The translations under genes and the position numbers were made by a program. The notes beneath the pieces are model-generated. The model was given only the letters and a program-made list of their open reading frames with translations. It searched no databases and had not been told where the DNA came from. Positions 35,699 through 49,594 of a DNA stretch of 64,000 nucleotides are shown here, one piece after another; position 1 is the first letter of the stretch, and the number at the start of each line of letters is the position of its first letter. The stretch comes from Fremontodendron californicum (lineage: Eukaryota > Streptophyta > Magnoliopsida > Malvales > Malvaceae), in assembly GCA_030761205.1 (NCBI GenBank), contig JAULJL010000002.1, forward strand, positions 25,461,010 through 25,525,009, given 5' to 3'.

Positions 35699-38600
35699 TA
35701 AGCATAATACTTCTTCAGTTCATCAGCATTCACGGGATGTCTAAAATTATCCCCGTCCATCCGAGTTAGAATCAATGCTCCTCCAGAAAAAGCTCTTTTT
35801 ACCACATAGGGTCCTTCCCAATTTGGAGCCCATCCGTACCAACTCTCCTTATCGGAACTGTCTGGGTCGAAACTTCTTGTTATGGGCTCGAATCATCTTT
35901 TTCTGATACAACTGCCCGTGACAAATTGCCTTCAATCTTTTCTCCTCGATGAGATTCAGCTATTCATAACGAGCTCTAACCCATTCTGGCTCTTCTAGGC
36001 CAACCTCCATCAAGACCCAAAGTGAAGGAATCTCAACTTCAATAGGTAACACTGCTTCCATACCATATACCAAAGAAAACGGCGTTGCCCCTATAGATGT
36101 GCGAACCGAAGTGCGATATGCGTGAAGAGCAAAAGGCAAGATCTCATGCCAATCCATGTACACCTCAGTCATCTTCCCGACAATTTTGTTTATGTTTTTG
36201 TTTGCTACTTCTACTGCCCCATTCATCTTCGGGTGATAAGGTGCCGAATTATGATGCATGATCTTGAACTGAGTGCATACCTCTCTCATCATATTATTGT
36301 TCAGATTGAGAGTGTTATCTGAAATAATTCTTGCTGGCAATCCATATCGGAATATGATTTCCTTCTTAACAAATCTGCATACCACTGACTTCGTTACATT
36401 CGTATAAGAAGCAGCTTCCACCCACTTTGTGAAATAGTCTATAGCCACCATGATGAAACGATGTCCATTTGAAGCTTTCAGGGTAATAGGCCCAATCATA
36501 TCCATTCCCCACATTGAGAACGCCCATGGTGCAGTCATGACATGCAATGGCGATGGCGGCACATGAATCTTATCTGCATAGATCTGGTAGTTATGGCAGA
36601 TACAATCTCCTTCCATCGTCAGCCAATAATACCCTACCCTCATAATCTGCTTAGCAAGCATGTGACCATTAGCATGTGTGCCACATATCCCTTCATGGAC
36701 TTCCTCTATGATTCTTCGATCTTCGGTAGACCCGACAAATCTCAACAGGACTTGATCTTTTTCTTTTTTGTAGAGAATCTCTCCATCTAGAACAAAACTC
36801 ATTGCTAGTCTTCTTAGAGTCCTCTTGTCATTTTCTGTTGCCTGTTCTGGGTACAGTTGACTCTTGATGTACTGCAAGATATCGTTATACCAAGGGAGAC
36901 CATCTGTTTCTTCTTCAATACTCAAACAGTGGGCAGGAGACTCATATATGCTCATTCTGATTGGCACAACTTCCACCCCTTCATTCACTTTAAACATTGA
37001 TGACAAAGTAGCCAGAGCATCCGCCATCCGATTTTCTTCTCAGTGGAAGTAATTGAAACTTACTTCTTCAAACTCTTCCAATAAACTCAATATGAGTTCT
37101 CGATATCTGATTAATTTTGTGTCTCGGGTTTCCCATTCTCCGCGCAAATGATATATCACTGAAGCCGAGTCTCCAAAAACTTCCAAAACTTTGATTTTTC
37201 TGTCTACTGCTGCACGAAGGCCCATAGTACATGCCTCATATTCTGCAGTACTGTTTGTACAATCAAAATCCATTCTGGCAGTGAAAGGATAATAATCTTC
37301 TTCTGCGGATATGAGCACTGCACCGATTCCGTGCCCCATGGCATTAGATGCCCCATCAAAGCACATCTTCCATACTTTCTTCTTCAAGGGAAACTCATCC
37401 GCTTGCGAAACATACATCAAATCTTCATCTGGGAAATCAAAGTTCAAACGACTCATAATCTTCCACTGCCCGACTTGCTAAAAATTCAGCCATTGCACTG
37501 CCCTTGATAGCTTTATGACTCACATATACAATGTCGTATTCTGACAACAAAGCCTGTCATCTTGTCGTCCTCCCTGACAAAGAAGGTGCTTCCAACATGT
37601 ACTTGATTGGATCTAGCTTGGCGATCAACCACGTTGTGTGGTACAGCATGTACTGTCTGAGCCTCCGAGCAGTCCAAGCTAAGGCACAGCACAGCTTTTC
37701 AACCGACGAATATTTCAACTCATAATCTGTGAACTTCTTGCTGAGGTAGTAAACTGCCTGTTCTTTCTTTCCAGTCTCATCAAGCTACCCCAAAACATAA
37801 CCCATTGATCTCTCAAATACTGATAGATAAAATATCATCGGTTTATCCAGAGCCGGTGGCATTAATACCGGTGGGTTTGATAGATAATGCTTAATCTTTT
37901 CAAAAGCAATTTGACACCCTTCATCCCACTCTCTTGGATCATATTTTCGAAGTAACTTGAATATTGGATCACATTTGTCAGTTAACTGAGAGATAAACCG
38001 AGCAATGTAATTCAATCTCCCCAGAAAACCTCTTACTTCTTTTTGAGTATATGAAGGTGGCAAATTCTGGATGGCCTTCACTTTATCCGGATCAATCTCA
38101 ATTCCCCTTTTTCTAACAACAAAACCCAACAATTTTCCCGAAGTGACTCTAAAACTGCATTTTGTTGGGTTTAGCTTGAGTTGAAACTTTCTTAGTCTTT
38201 CAAAGAGTTTTCTAAGATTCGCAATATGCTCCTCTTCTTTTTGTGACTTTACAATCATATCATCAACATAAATCTCAATTCCCTTATGCATCATGTCATG
38301 AAACAAGGTCACTATGGCTCTCTGATACGTTGCCCCAGCATTCTTCAACCCAAACGGCATTACCTTGTAGCAGAATGTTCCCCACATTCTAACAAATGTG
38401 GTTTTCTCCATATCTTTCGGTGCCATCTTAATCTGATTATATCCCGAGAATCCATCCGTGAAAGAAAACAAGGAACTCTTCTTCGTATTATCCACCAAAG
38501 TATCAATGTGAGGCAAAGGGAAATTATCTTTGGGACTGGCTTTGTTCAAATCTCGGTAATCGACGCACATATGCATCTTGCTATCCTTCTTTGGTACTGG

Positions 38601-39078
38601 AACAAAATTTGCCACCCATTTCGGATATTTCGCCACCTCTAAGAATCCAGCATCAAATTGCCTATTCACCTCCTCTTTTACCTTTAACAGCATGTCCGGC
38701 CTTATTCTTCTCAACTTTTGCTGAATTGGCTTGCACTTTGGCCTTAAAGGGAGCTTATGAACCACAATGTCTGGATCCAAACCCGGCATGTCTTGGTATA
38801 ACCATGCAAATACATCTACATATTCCCAGAGCAAGGCTATGAGTTCACCTTTTATCGATGACGACAATGTAGTCCCGATTTTAACCTCTTTTATCTCCTC
38901 ACTACTTCCCAAATTCAACAATTCCAATAGCTCCTCATGAGGAAGTACTTGTTTCTCTTCTTGTTCTATTTTTCTTAATAAGTCGGGAGGTAGACCATTA
39001 TCCTCAATATCTTCGTCGGCCTCAAAATCAATTTCAGAATTACTGGCAGGAAGGTCCTCATATTCCGCATCCGTTCAC
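35699..39078 (-). pseudogene. Element B pol: RT, RNase H, archaeal-type RNase H, integrase, broken
   Basis: RT (38927-37785) retains VPVPKKDSKMHMCVDYRDLN, FSFTDGFSGYNQIKMAP and YVDDMIVKS. It ends at a stop at 37785-37787 in place of a Gln codon. RNase H continues to about 37460 with a stop at 37557-37559, and a one-base insertion near 37448 shifts the frame. The archaeal-type RNase H (37456-37040) opens WKMCFDGASNAMGHGIGAVL and ends at a stop at 37040-37042. Integrase (37027-35960) keeps D (GMDMIGP), D (SDNTLNL) and E (GAVEVANK), but the second Cys pair of the zinc region is damaged by a short deletion. A stop at 35960-35962 cuts the C-terminus, whose decayed coding reaches 35699. Confidence 0.92.
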
Positions 39079-39366
39079 CTGTAAATAGGTGGGGAAGAAA
39101 CAATATAGGAAAACATATATACAATGGAAGCAAAATAAATATTATAAATGAAAGAATATGGACATATCAATATGAAGGAAATGCATCATGTTTGTTATTT
39201 ATTGGATGAAAAGTTTTAGACAAAAGCCCATTACAAAAGAAATTCTTAATATCTTCGGGCAAAGATGTTTAAGATTTGTTTAAAAGCATTACATTGGAAT
39301 AGACTTAAACACTATGGGTAGCTCGGTTGCGCTCCAATTGGCTAGTCTATATCCTAGTGGACAAGG
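39079..39366 (-). other. Probable Ogre-type intron region of element B
   Basis: Minus strand ends in CTATTTACAG just before the RT frame, as in element A. Poor in coding potential and homologous to 19075-19491. Confidence 0.5.
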
Positions 39367-40560
39367 TCACACCATCCAATTAGCATTCTCTCTTTCAATT
39401 CTTTCTTCCCCAGTCGTGCAGATCTCCATATCATACATCTGCTCATCCCTATTCACCTGGAATCTCTCGAAGGCTTGCTCTATCATTACGAGCACATCAT
39501 CAGAATTCTTTTCTCCGAATAGAGAACCGACTGAGCGAAAGCTGTGAAGGATAGGTGGGAATGTCATAGACTCCCATTCAATATCCATACCCGCAAGACG
39601 GGCCATCCTCCTATGTCGGTTCCTTTCAACTTGTTTCCTTTTCTCATGGGCCTTCGGAAGATACCCAAGGCCAAACCAGTCTTTCTTTCCCATTACTTCC
39701 ATTGCTCGGGCCATCCCTTGAAGATATTTTCCGAGACCTTTTCCAGCCCTGCAGCCTTTTCCCACAGTAGTTCTTACCCCCAGCGTTGTGTTCCTAGACA
39801 GCCTCGGTTTTGGAATTCTTCGTCCTTCAGTGATGAAAACTGTATTTACGAATTCCAAAGACCAAAAGGAACAATCTACAGCATCTTCATTGGGTTCAAC
39901 ATAAGGAGATTCAGTAGATGCAGACGCCATTATGTCCTCTTCTCCTAATACAGTGACCAAACGCCCCTCTATCACAAATTTCAGTTTTTGGTGGAGAGAC
40001 TAAGGTACAGCCCCTGCTGAATGAATCCACGGCCTTCCCAACAGGCATTTATAGAATGGATTAATATCCATGACCTGAAAGTTCACTGTATAGGTACATG
40101 GGCCTATCTCCAGAGAAACCTCAATAGTTCCCATCACATCTCTCCTGGTACCATCAAAGGCTCTGACTACCGTGCAGCTTGGCAGCATATAAGAAATATC
40201 CACTGGTAGTTTGAATAAGGTTGCCAAGGGCATCACATTTAATGAAGAACCATTATCCAAAAGGACCCTTGGTAATATGTGCCCCTTACAAGTGGTAGTT
40301 ATATGGAGAGCTTTTGTTAACCCAATACCATTGGGTGGTATCTCCTCATAGCTGAAATATATATGGTCGTCTACCGCGATGTTTCCCACCAGTCTGTCCA
40401 ATTTTTCTACTGATATATTGTTAGCCACATATGCCTGATTCAACACTCTCAACAGGGCATTTCTGTGTGGCTCTGAATTCAAAAGCACAGATAAGATTGA
40501 AATTCTAGCTGGTTTACGTTACATTTGCACAACCACGCTATACTCACTGTGCTTTATGAA
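39367..40560 (-). pseudogene. Element B aspartic protease and G-patch region
   Basis: The protease segment (40488-40000) has LLDNGSSLNVMPLATL, the active-site-like DNG triad, and LGRPWIHSAG. A TAG at 40000-40002 interrupts it. The frame then continues (39975-39367) into a G-patch-like stretch, GKGCRAGKGLGKYLQG, and KKDWFGLGYLPKAHEK, then a tail ending at 39367. This copy is better preserved than in element A and shows what A's protease looked like before its triad changed. Upstream coding to about 40560 has another stop. Confidence 0.85.
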
Positions 40561-40639
40561 TTTTAAGAACTCGCAGGCTTCCTTCTCACTCACCGGCTCT
40601 TTTATTCTGTTAACCGGGGTTGATCCCCTTTCTGCTTCT

Positions 40640-41234
40640 TTGAAAAAGAAAAGGCCCTTTCTTTTTCAAATACCAAATAACTCTGCCCCTTCAACAGCCC
40701 TCAACCTCTCCTCCAGCAGTTGATATTTTTTCTGTGATTTTGCCATTTTGACCCTCTTTAGCTCAGTCATCTTTGCTTTTTCCTTTTCAACGAGTTTCTC
40801 AAAGTCGAGAACGTTAACATCATTTAGGTCAGCTCCCATATTACCTTTTTCAGGAACATAGTTTTGTGTCTCTGCAGCGGCTGGATGTAAACATAGGAGG
40901 CTGCCCCAATTGGCACCTCTTGGCCCTTTTGCTGTATGTTTTCAGGCTGATCCTCTTCAGCTACCACCTTTTCCCCGGTGATCGAGTTCTCTCCCGGCCC
41001 TTTTTGCTTCATCATGGCACTCATCATTTCCATGAGTTTAGTCATATGTTCTCGAGACTCCTCCTGAGATTTAGCTAACTGTTCCTGCAATTCCCTCTGA
41101 GTTCTTTCCATTCTTTCAATTCTAGCAAGCTGATCGTTTTCCATAGCTCTGGCTTGAGATCGAGTATTGTAAGGGTGTCAGAAATCCGTTTCTTTGTGAG
41201 TGCGACCAATTGTACCTTTAGTTTTGAAAACCAT
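40640..41234 (-). pseudogene. Element B gag remnant with core deleted
   Basis: Starts at an ATG at 41232-41234 homologous to 4265 of element A. The Q/E-rich coiled-coil part is kept (41144-40824). Near 40665 the sequence jumps from the equivalent of element A 4850 to that of 17925, so the whole gag domain and both zinc knuckles are gone. A stop interrupts the first 20 codons. Confidence 0.82.
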
Positions 41235-41700
41235 GAATTAAAAATTATTGACACATCTTTTTTTTATGTTTTATAAAAAATGAATGAATCAATCAAATAA
41301 AATGAATAATTACATGACTACGTATATGAATATGAAAGAATAAATGAATGAACAAGCAAAATGAATAAATAAGTGTTTAAGTGTATGAATATGCATGAAT
41401 GAACAAGTAAAAGGAATAAATAAGTGGTTAAGTGTATGAACATAAATGAATTTAAAAAATGAATGGTTATAAATATGAGTATGTACAAATAAACAAACAA
41501 AATATATAAAATATGAATGCATTTGAATGTATTGGCTCCGGGATAATTTCAACCGAATGGTCTTTCATTGATTTCCTGGAACTAAATACATCACAGGTAG
41601 AATAAAAAGATCACTGCCTAAGATAAGTCCGTAATTCGCCTTTCAAAATGCTATTACAAAATTAGTCCTATAGTGACTTCCGCGGATCTTGGACTTTCTT

Positions 41701-41965
41701 TCACAATCTCCTTTTGATTGCCCTGCTCTTCAATCTGACCCTTACTTGTTCACGGCCCCTTGATGCGTCAGTAGAAGCATCACCGTGTAAGCTTTCCTTA
41801 GCTTGCTTCTCCAGTTGATTGGCTCGGGCTTCCTCATGCTTCGCTCTCTCTTTCCAGTAGTTATTCTCCTTATTGAGGTTTTTGACCTCATGCTCCCATT
41901 CCCCGGAAGTCTTGAGGGTCCCCTCAAATCTGAGCTCAAAGCGGTACCTCTTGTTCTCCAAGTGT
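41701..41965 (-). pseudogene. Element B ORF1 remnant, C-terminal coiled coil only
   Basis: Matches the last ~85 residues of element A ORF1 (RFELRFEGTLKTSGE, RANQLEKQAKESLHGDAS). Upstream it joins directly to leader sequence equivalent to about 1860 of element A, so roughly 1.7 kb with the DUF7745-like domain is missing. Confidence 0.85.
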
Positions 41966-42735
41966 AATTCCCGATTACGACATTACGACGCCTTTGGGAC
42001 AAAATAATAAATTTATTACGAGCGATATGATGTTCATTCATCATCACCCAATTTGTAAAATCTAACATATAGAAAGATGGTAAAAGATTGGAAATGTTCC
42101 TCCATGTGTTCTTAAACTTCGGGTATCTAACAAAAATCAGGCATGGCGTCACCTAGGTTTACTATATAAAGGTGAACCGGTTCTAAGGCCCCGAATTGTT
42201 CCTCACTGTCGCCTGTGAAGGCTAGTAAGGCACCCCGATAAAAGCAGGTTCAATTCGTTAGAGTATATTTTCCTATGCCCGTACGGAGGATTATCACGAA
42301 GGCATTAGGTACTTTATACTCCAAAAGTATTTCACTAGCCCACACGGAGGATCATCACGAAGGCGTAGTTACTTTATTCCCACTTAGAAGGACGGAACTC
42401 GGGTAGAGAGTTCATGTTATGCAAATGCAAATATAGTGTGTACGGAGGAACAAAACAAACCTGTCACCGCTTATTCTACACCCTTTATTCTAAATACCCC
42501 ACTAAAATCAAACAATGTAAAGCATCAGTCAAGCAAATATATAAGTATATGCAACAAAATAACCAGAGAACAAATAATAATATGCATGCATATGAAGATG
42601 GACATATTTAAAACGTTTTATTATTTTCAAAATTCTCCTTTATTTTAAAAATATGGGAATTAAAATTAAATACCAATTAAACCAACAAAACCGAGACTTA
42701 GATACGATTAATTCTAGGCCTGACTATCTAAAAAA
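41966..42735 (-). other. Element B 5' leader
   Basis: Homologous to about 1110-1860 of element A, with the same duplicated motif (minus strand; about 42274-42310 and 42336-42367). No gene. Confidence 0.7.
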
Positions 42736-42756
42736 TATCCCCAGTGGAGTTGTCAA
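42736..42756 (-). other. Primer binding site of element B
   Basis: Minus strand reads TTGACAACTCCACTGGGGA, beginning two bases from the LTR end at 42759; same core as in element A. Confidence 0.72.
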
Positions 42757-42758
42757 GC

Positions 42759-45700
42759 TGTCGATACGTGATCCCGAATCGCGAGGGACCCGTTCGAGTG
42801 AGGGGGAAACAGAAGCAGAGGAAAAGATGACTTAATTCCTCTAGATTGAAATAAAAGGTCAAGGGTATGAAAAACGGCCTCGTAAAAAGACATGGAGTCG
42901 CCACCAATCTCTTTTAGCTAGGTGTGATCGGCCACCTATTAAAACCGGTTTTATAAAACAATTTCAAAATAATTAAAATATTTTTAAAACCAATTTCAAG
43001 TCTGCATTATAAACCAGAGAAATCAAAGAAGCAGATTCGGTAGTCGGTTACGTGCGGGGAAGGATTAGCACCCCCACAACGCTCGTATAAACGGTACCTT
43101 ATTAATCGTGTGTTATTTCAAGTCTTGGTAAAAAAAAGTCGGTTTTAATTTAGTATTTCAAGTTAATTCCGAATTTAAAGAAAAATAATTCTATTTTTAA
43201 TTGAAAATGATCCCGAATTTGTTAAATCAAAATTTTCCTACATTCCCCGACAAAATCAGCAAAATATGGAAATTTTTATTCATTTGGAAAACTTTCCGAA
43301 TCATTCTCATTTTTTGAAGGAAATATATTCCTTTATTAATGATAATTGATGATATTCCCTCCAGCAAACCCGGTAGAGAACTCATGAATTATTTTAACTC
43401 GGGAATATCTTTATTTTTATTGAAAATCATTATCTTTTTTCAAAACATTTAAAAATATTAACATGAACATGTATGACATAAATAAAATGACATGGCAAAG
43501 TCTAGATAATATAATGCAGCCTAAATGATATGACATAATTTAAATGACATAGTATATTCTAGGTAAAATGAAAAATCCTAAGTAACATTGTATATTCTAA
43601 ATGAGATAAAATAATTTAAATGACATGGCAATTTTAAATGATATGGCATATTTTAAATGACATGGCATGTTATAAATAAAATAACCTAAATGACATGGAA
43701 TATGATCTAAATGACATGAAATTAAAAAAAATGCTAACATATAATATGCATGAAAATGAAAATAAAAATAATAAAAATAATAATAATAATAATGCATGAA
43801 CATAGTATATGCTAAACAATATGACAAAAATAACTAAATAAAAAGCATAGGATATCATGAAACATTAAAAATCATATGGCAATCAATATAAGATCATAAA
43901 ATGTGAATCAAAATAATAATAATACCATGGAAAATATCATAGCAAAAATCACACATTTAAATAAAATGCATGAACATGGAAAATGCAATGCATGAAAATG
44001 TATTCTTTCCTCTAAATAAAGAAATTTGTATATCTAAAAAGATATCCGGCTACCTTAGGAAAATATGTCAAATTAGATTTTCTAAAAAAAATAAAACTTT
44101 GTGATTGTTTGAAAACAATTTTGAGGAAAACTTGAATAAAAATTAAAACCCTTACCAAACTCTTTTAAAATGGCTCAAATTTTCTAAGTTTAAAATCCTG
44201 GACTTAACCACCCTTAACCCTTAGATTTTTAAAATCATTTTTAAAGTTTAAAAAGGCTTAGAAACTACCCTAAGACAGTAGCTAAACCTTTTAACCAACC
44301 CCCTCTAAATGCCTTAGCTAAATTCAACCATTATTTCTCTTTTGATTTCAAATCTACCTCTACTGTCCGGTTTTGCCACACAATTTTTTAGCCTATTTTT
44401 TAAAATTCAAAAAAATATAAAAAACATACTGGAGACTTAGAACATGTAAAACTACACGAGAAAAAATTGGCTTAATTTTCTTATTAAAGATGTCTGCCCA
44501 GAAAAATCGGAGATGTTCGAGTACTGGGTGAAAAAAACTGTTTTGTCAAAACACATTTTTTGCCTTTGATAAAGTCATTCAAAAATCAAAGTAAAAATTG
44601 TTGGAGATCATCCTAAAGACCTAAGGACAGTAGCTAAACATTTAAAAACCTTGGACAAAAATTGGCTAAGTAAAAGAAATCACAAAGGTAGAATAATCAA
44701 TTTGACAATTCCTTAATTTTCCACAAGTATGCTCAAGAGAGCATGACTTTGAGCCATTAATTGGCCTAAGTCACAAATCAAGTGGCAATGACATGGAATG
44801 CATGAACATAAAGAAAATGAAATGTATGAAATGCATGGTCTAAAGGTCTACATGGTAAAGGAAATGCATGACCTAAATGCCTAGCATGAATTTGCATGGC
44901 AATAAATGCTATCTTAACTCAATATGAAAGCAATGCTTGATAATGCAAATATGACTTGGACCTAATATGTTATGAATATGCATGAAAATGCTAATGTAAC
45001 CTAAGACCTAAATAGCATAGTAATGCATGATAATACCAATGTGATTTAAGAACCAATATGTATGGCAATATCAACATGGCCTAGACCTAAAATGTAATGA
45101 ACATGAACAATACATTGAACATACAATGGCCAATGAAACTAATGTTAATGCTGGAACAAAACAGCAACTATTACACAATTTCAAGATATGATAATGCAAA
45201 GCATATTACCTAAACAAAATGCCAATGCATGACAAGGCAAGGGATGCATGAAGAGGCCAAATGTAGCTACATGATGCTCTAATGCAATCCTATCTAGTAA
45301 ATGACACAAGTACATGACAAATCATGTTAAGATGCATAATGTCATGACATTTTCATAAGCATATGACATACTAAAATCAAAATTCACAAGCTCATGGCAT
45401 GGAGATGCAAACAAATCAAGAAGCAAAGTGAAAATGCACATGCAAGGCATATCAATAATGGAGTTGCCGAATGGTCATGGAACAAAATAATGGCATTTTA
45501 CCATAGCATTTTCATAAGCACATGGCATACTAAAATCAAAATGTACAAGTTCATGGCATGGAGATGCAAACAAGTTAAGAAGCAAAAGGAAAATGCACAT
45601 GCAAGGCAAACAAAAATGGAGTTGCCGAATGGTCATGGAACAAAATAAAGAAAATGCAAACATGTTTATAATATAAGACATGATAAATGAAAAAAAATGC

Positions 45701-48571
45701 ACAACATGAGCATATGAACACCATAACCGAATATGCAAGGATACAATATCAAGCATGGAAATGACATATAGAAACAAATATAGCATAGAAAATAATGTAA
45801 AGAACATAAAAAATAAAACATAGCCATGCAAAGCAAATAACAAGCAAAACTAGTAAATAAAACAAGGAAAGTTAAGCTCCATGGTTGGTATCAAATGGAC
45901 ATAGCCTCTCACCGAACCATAATCACTTGGTATTGCCAAGATCATGAAGCCTTTCCATCTCAATAAAGCAGAAAATAAACCATGTTAAACAAAAAAAAAA
46001 TTAAGGTGAGCTTCATGGTAGGTAAAAATGGGCATAGCCTCTCCCCTAACCATGGTCACTTGGTCTAGCCAAGGTCATGTAGCCATTTCAAACTTTTTTC
46101 TTCATCTTTTGTAAAAAATCAGAACCTTAGAATACTCTAAAAAAAACCTTCTAAAAATCATTTTTTCACAACAACATGCAAGGAAGAAAAAAAAAAGAAC
46201 ACCAAGGCAAACAATCATGCCATGTTCGGCCAAAGCAAGGATATGTAAATAAATTATTTTCAACCCTTTTGATGAAGAAGAAGAATAGATGAAAACTCAA
46301 GTAAACATTTAAAAAACTTTATTTCTATGAAAAATGTAGTAGGAAAACAAGATAGAAAATCAAGAAAACAATATGGAAAACAAGAAGAAAGCTATCCTAG
46401 AGCTTGGTAGAGATGACTAACTTTAAGCTCTCTATTGAAAACCTTTTTTTCTTTCTTTCAAAACCTTTTTCTTTGCCAAATTAGCTACTGTTTCCAGCCA
46501 AAAAACATCTGAAAAAATGAAATCACCCCCCTCCCTTTAGCCTTAGCTGAATGGCCTCTCACCCTTGGATGGGAATTGCACTTTTTCCTCCTCCAATCTT
46601 GGCTTTTAGATTAAGATATTTTGATGACAACATAAAAATGTCATCTTGACAATTGATAGAAGCCCTTAAGATGTGTACTCAGCCCTTGTAGTAACCTTAG
46701 CCCTTAGATGCAAAAGAGGATCAATCCCATGCACTCCCTTGCTTGCCCCCTTGAGTGCCTACCCTTGGATGAGTTGTGCTCTTCCATTCTTGGTCATTGG
46801 ATGAGGAAAACATAAAAATGACATCTTGTAGATTAAGTCCAGACCTCAACATGTGTACTCAGCCCTTGTAGATGGCCTAAACCATTGGATGAAAAGAGAT
46901 AATCCCATGCACTCCCTTGTTTAACCGAATGGATGCTCACCCTTGGATGAATTGTGCTCATCTTTTTTCTTCCATTCTTGGCCATTAGATGAGGGTTCTT
47001 TCATGAAAAATAAAATGTCATCTTGGCATTTAAACTTGGCCATTGGATGGTGCATTCAACTTTCCTACAAGGCACCTAAGCCATTGGATAAAGGGGGGAC
47101 CATTTGCAAGGTGTTAGTGGTAGCATGTGGCTTGATAGTGACTAAGAAATTAAATTGTTCAGGCTTCCTTCTTCTCCTCTATGCTGGCTGACCAAGGGAA
47201 GAAAAATCCCAGTAATTCCTTCTTCATTCATATTTTCATCAATTACAAATTTGCCCTTTTTGGTTTCTTCAGTAAAATGATCTTTTTGCCCCCCGAACCT
47301 AAATAAATAGCAAACGGACTCCAAATTTGAATTTTTTTTTCAATACTTCCGAAATAATCAAAAACTTGAATTCTAAAAGTTTTCAAAATTTTCTGAGTCC
47401 ATTTGCTATTTATTTCGGATTTATTTTCGAAATTGCCCCTTTTATGCACCCGAACTTTACCATTTTTTAAACGAGCTCCGAATCCAGATTTTTCTTCGCC
47501 AATATTTTCCAAATAATTAAAAAATGTGATCTGGAATTTTTCATAATTTTTTGGAGCTCATTTGCTATTTTTTCGGGATTTATCTGCTTGAATTACTACA
47601 TAGGGGACCCGGGATTTGGCCATTTTGCAAACGAACTCCGAATCATGATTTTCTTTTTCCAATATCTTCCAAATAATTTAAAAATGAGATTTGCAAATTT
47701 TCAGAATTTTTGGAGTTCATTTTCTATTTTTCCGGGATTTATCCTATTGAATTTCTACATAGTGGGCCCGGTATTTGGCCATTTTGCAAACGAACTCTGA
47801 ATCAAGATTTTCTTTCGCAAATCTCTTTGAAATGATTTAAGAATGAGATTTGCAAATTTTCAGAATTTTTGGAGTTCATTTGCTATTTTTCCCATATTTT
47901 CCAATTTTGCCCTTTTACCTCCGAAACCCAGTTTTGCTCAAAACAAGTCCGATTTTTAGACTTTCTTCAAACTGACCTTGGGCTATCCTTGTTTAATCAT
48001 TTCTCATCAATTAAGGGCTTTAGATATTCCGAATTGGGCCATTTCTGTAATTCTTCCAAATTTTACCGAAATCCACCAAAAAAACCCTAATTCTCGGTTT
48101 TCTTCTGAATTGACTTTTCTATCAGTTTTTCTTCCAAGTGGCTTCTTCATTACCCATAGTCAGTGCTTATCTTTCATTTGAGACCTTCAATTCTGACCAA
48201 TTTGATCGTTTAAGCACTTTCCCCAAATTTCCCGAATTAGGATTTCCTTTCTACTGAATCTCGTAACCCAACTTCCGAACTCCATATCTTTCAATGTAGA
48301 CCTCGGATTATCAAAATTCTTTCACCGTTTTTCAATTGGACCTCAAATCTTGATTTTGAAAGTGGGTTGACTTTTTTAATAGTTGACTTTTTTGGGTTGA
48401 CTTTTTTTGGGGTTGGTTTTTTTTTTGAGTTTGACTTTTTCTGTCTGCTTTCTTAGACTAAGCCTCGGAGTACCTCCTGCAGGATGAGAAAAGCCTTTTA
48501 GCATTCTGAAACATCAATTTAGGAAGAAAATGTACCTGGTTTAGGAGTCCGGACAAAATTAGGTGTCTACA
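42759..48571 (-). repeat. Element B 5' LTR, complete, 5813 bp
   Basis: Minus strand starts TGTAGACACC at 48571 and ends CGACA at 42759. It is about 1 kb longer than element A's LTR, mostly from extra sequence at about 44780-45720. It carries the ~158-bp tandem units near 47290-47900. Confidence 0.9.
45345..45662 (-). repeat. 159-bp tandem duplication inside element B LTR
   Basis: TCATGGCATGGAGATGCAAAC at about 45392 and 45551, and GGAGTTGCCGAATGGTCATGG at about 45461 and 45619, mark two copies. Confidence 0.8.
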
Positions 48572-49594
48572 GCAAGGATACCAGCTTAACCATCAAGAAA
48601 AGGAAATTTTAGAGTGGTTTTGAGGAAGACTTGCATAAAACGTTGTCATCTTATTAAACTTCCTCTAACCATCTAAAAGCTCTGGATGAGAAGATCATGA
48701 GATAAAAGTCTGACACCAAGAGCCTGGAGGATAACAATTTTCCTATACATCACTCAATGATCAAGCTATTGCAGCGAAATGAAAATAAAATGGTACATTG
48801 GAAGAGATAGAAGCAACCAAGAAGAGGCTGGCAAATTTGGAAGCTGCACACATCGAGGCTATATGCAAGATTGCAGACCATTCAGGACAAGAGAAGTTCC
48901 ATCCTGTCCTCCATAAAGAGCGAAGCCAATGTCTTGAATCAGTTCAACCTGAAGCTAACACTCGAAAGACAAACAGAACCATTCATAAAATTATTGCGAA
49001 CACTCTTACACAAGACTGGGGGTGATTATAAAGATAATCTCCTATATATAAACAATTCAAATTCTGATAGGTCATAAGCCATAAGGATTTTGAACAAATT
49101 CCTTTATTTCTGTTAAATTATTTATCCTATGTTATGTATGCTATTTTTTTATAATAAAAAAAAATGCAAAGGAAACTAAACCCTAGCAACCACACTTTTA
49201 AGGTTTGCTGGTCTATCGTTCTAGTGACCATGTTTACGGCCAGCGAGATCGACTCTCCTTTATCATTCTGAAATCGATTGAGGACTTGATCTATCAACAT
49301 CCTCTTCAGATATAACCACATTTCTAGTTTTTCTTGCTAATCAACTGCTAGTAGCTTACCATCTTATGTGTTAACTTGACAAATATCCATCCAGTATTAG
49401 CAGATGCATTAGGAATGGAAAAGGGTTGAAATTTTAGAATTAAGAGAGCTTGAGTTGAGTTCAAGTAGCTAGATTTTTATCTTGAGTTGAGCAGGAGATG
49501 GAAAAATGAAATTCGATCAAGTGAGAGTCGAGCTTCGAGTCACGAGTTTGTGGTCGAGCTCAAGCTTGAGCTTTGTAATATTTCAACTCGATTA
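48572..49594. other. Unassigned region right of element B
   Basis: Short frames only (for example plus 48798-49025 and minus 49321-49127), none recognised. Two overlapping plus frames at 48798-49077 look like one degraded coding piece, without a family match. Positions 49440-49610 have an inverted-repeat-like run around GAGCTCAAGCTTGAGC, typical of small MITE debris. Confidence 0.4.

Larger units (their letters stand above)
30555..48571 (-). mobile_element. Element B: older Ogre/Tat retrotransposon, 3' LTR split by element A
   Basis: Minus-strand order from 48571: LTR, primer site, leader, ORF1 remnant, gag remnant, protease, G-patch, RT, RNase H, archaeal-type RNase H, integrase, tandem arrays, polypurine tract, LTR. 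The left LTR is cut at 30555, which aligns with 45717 of the intact LTR and adjoins the exact end of element A. The internal region has lost ORF1's main domain and the gag core. Same family as A, more eroded. Confidence 0.92.

Noticed and set aside
48798..49077. Possible host gene fragment in two overlapping frames
   Set aside because: No recognised domain, no splice signals or start context that could be defended; left as unassigned.
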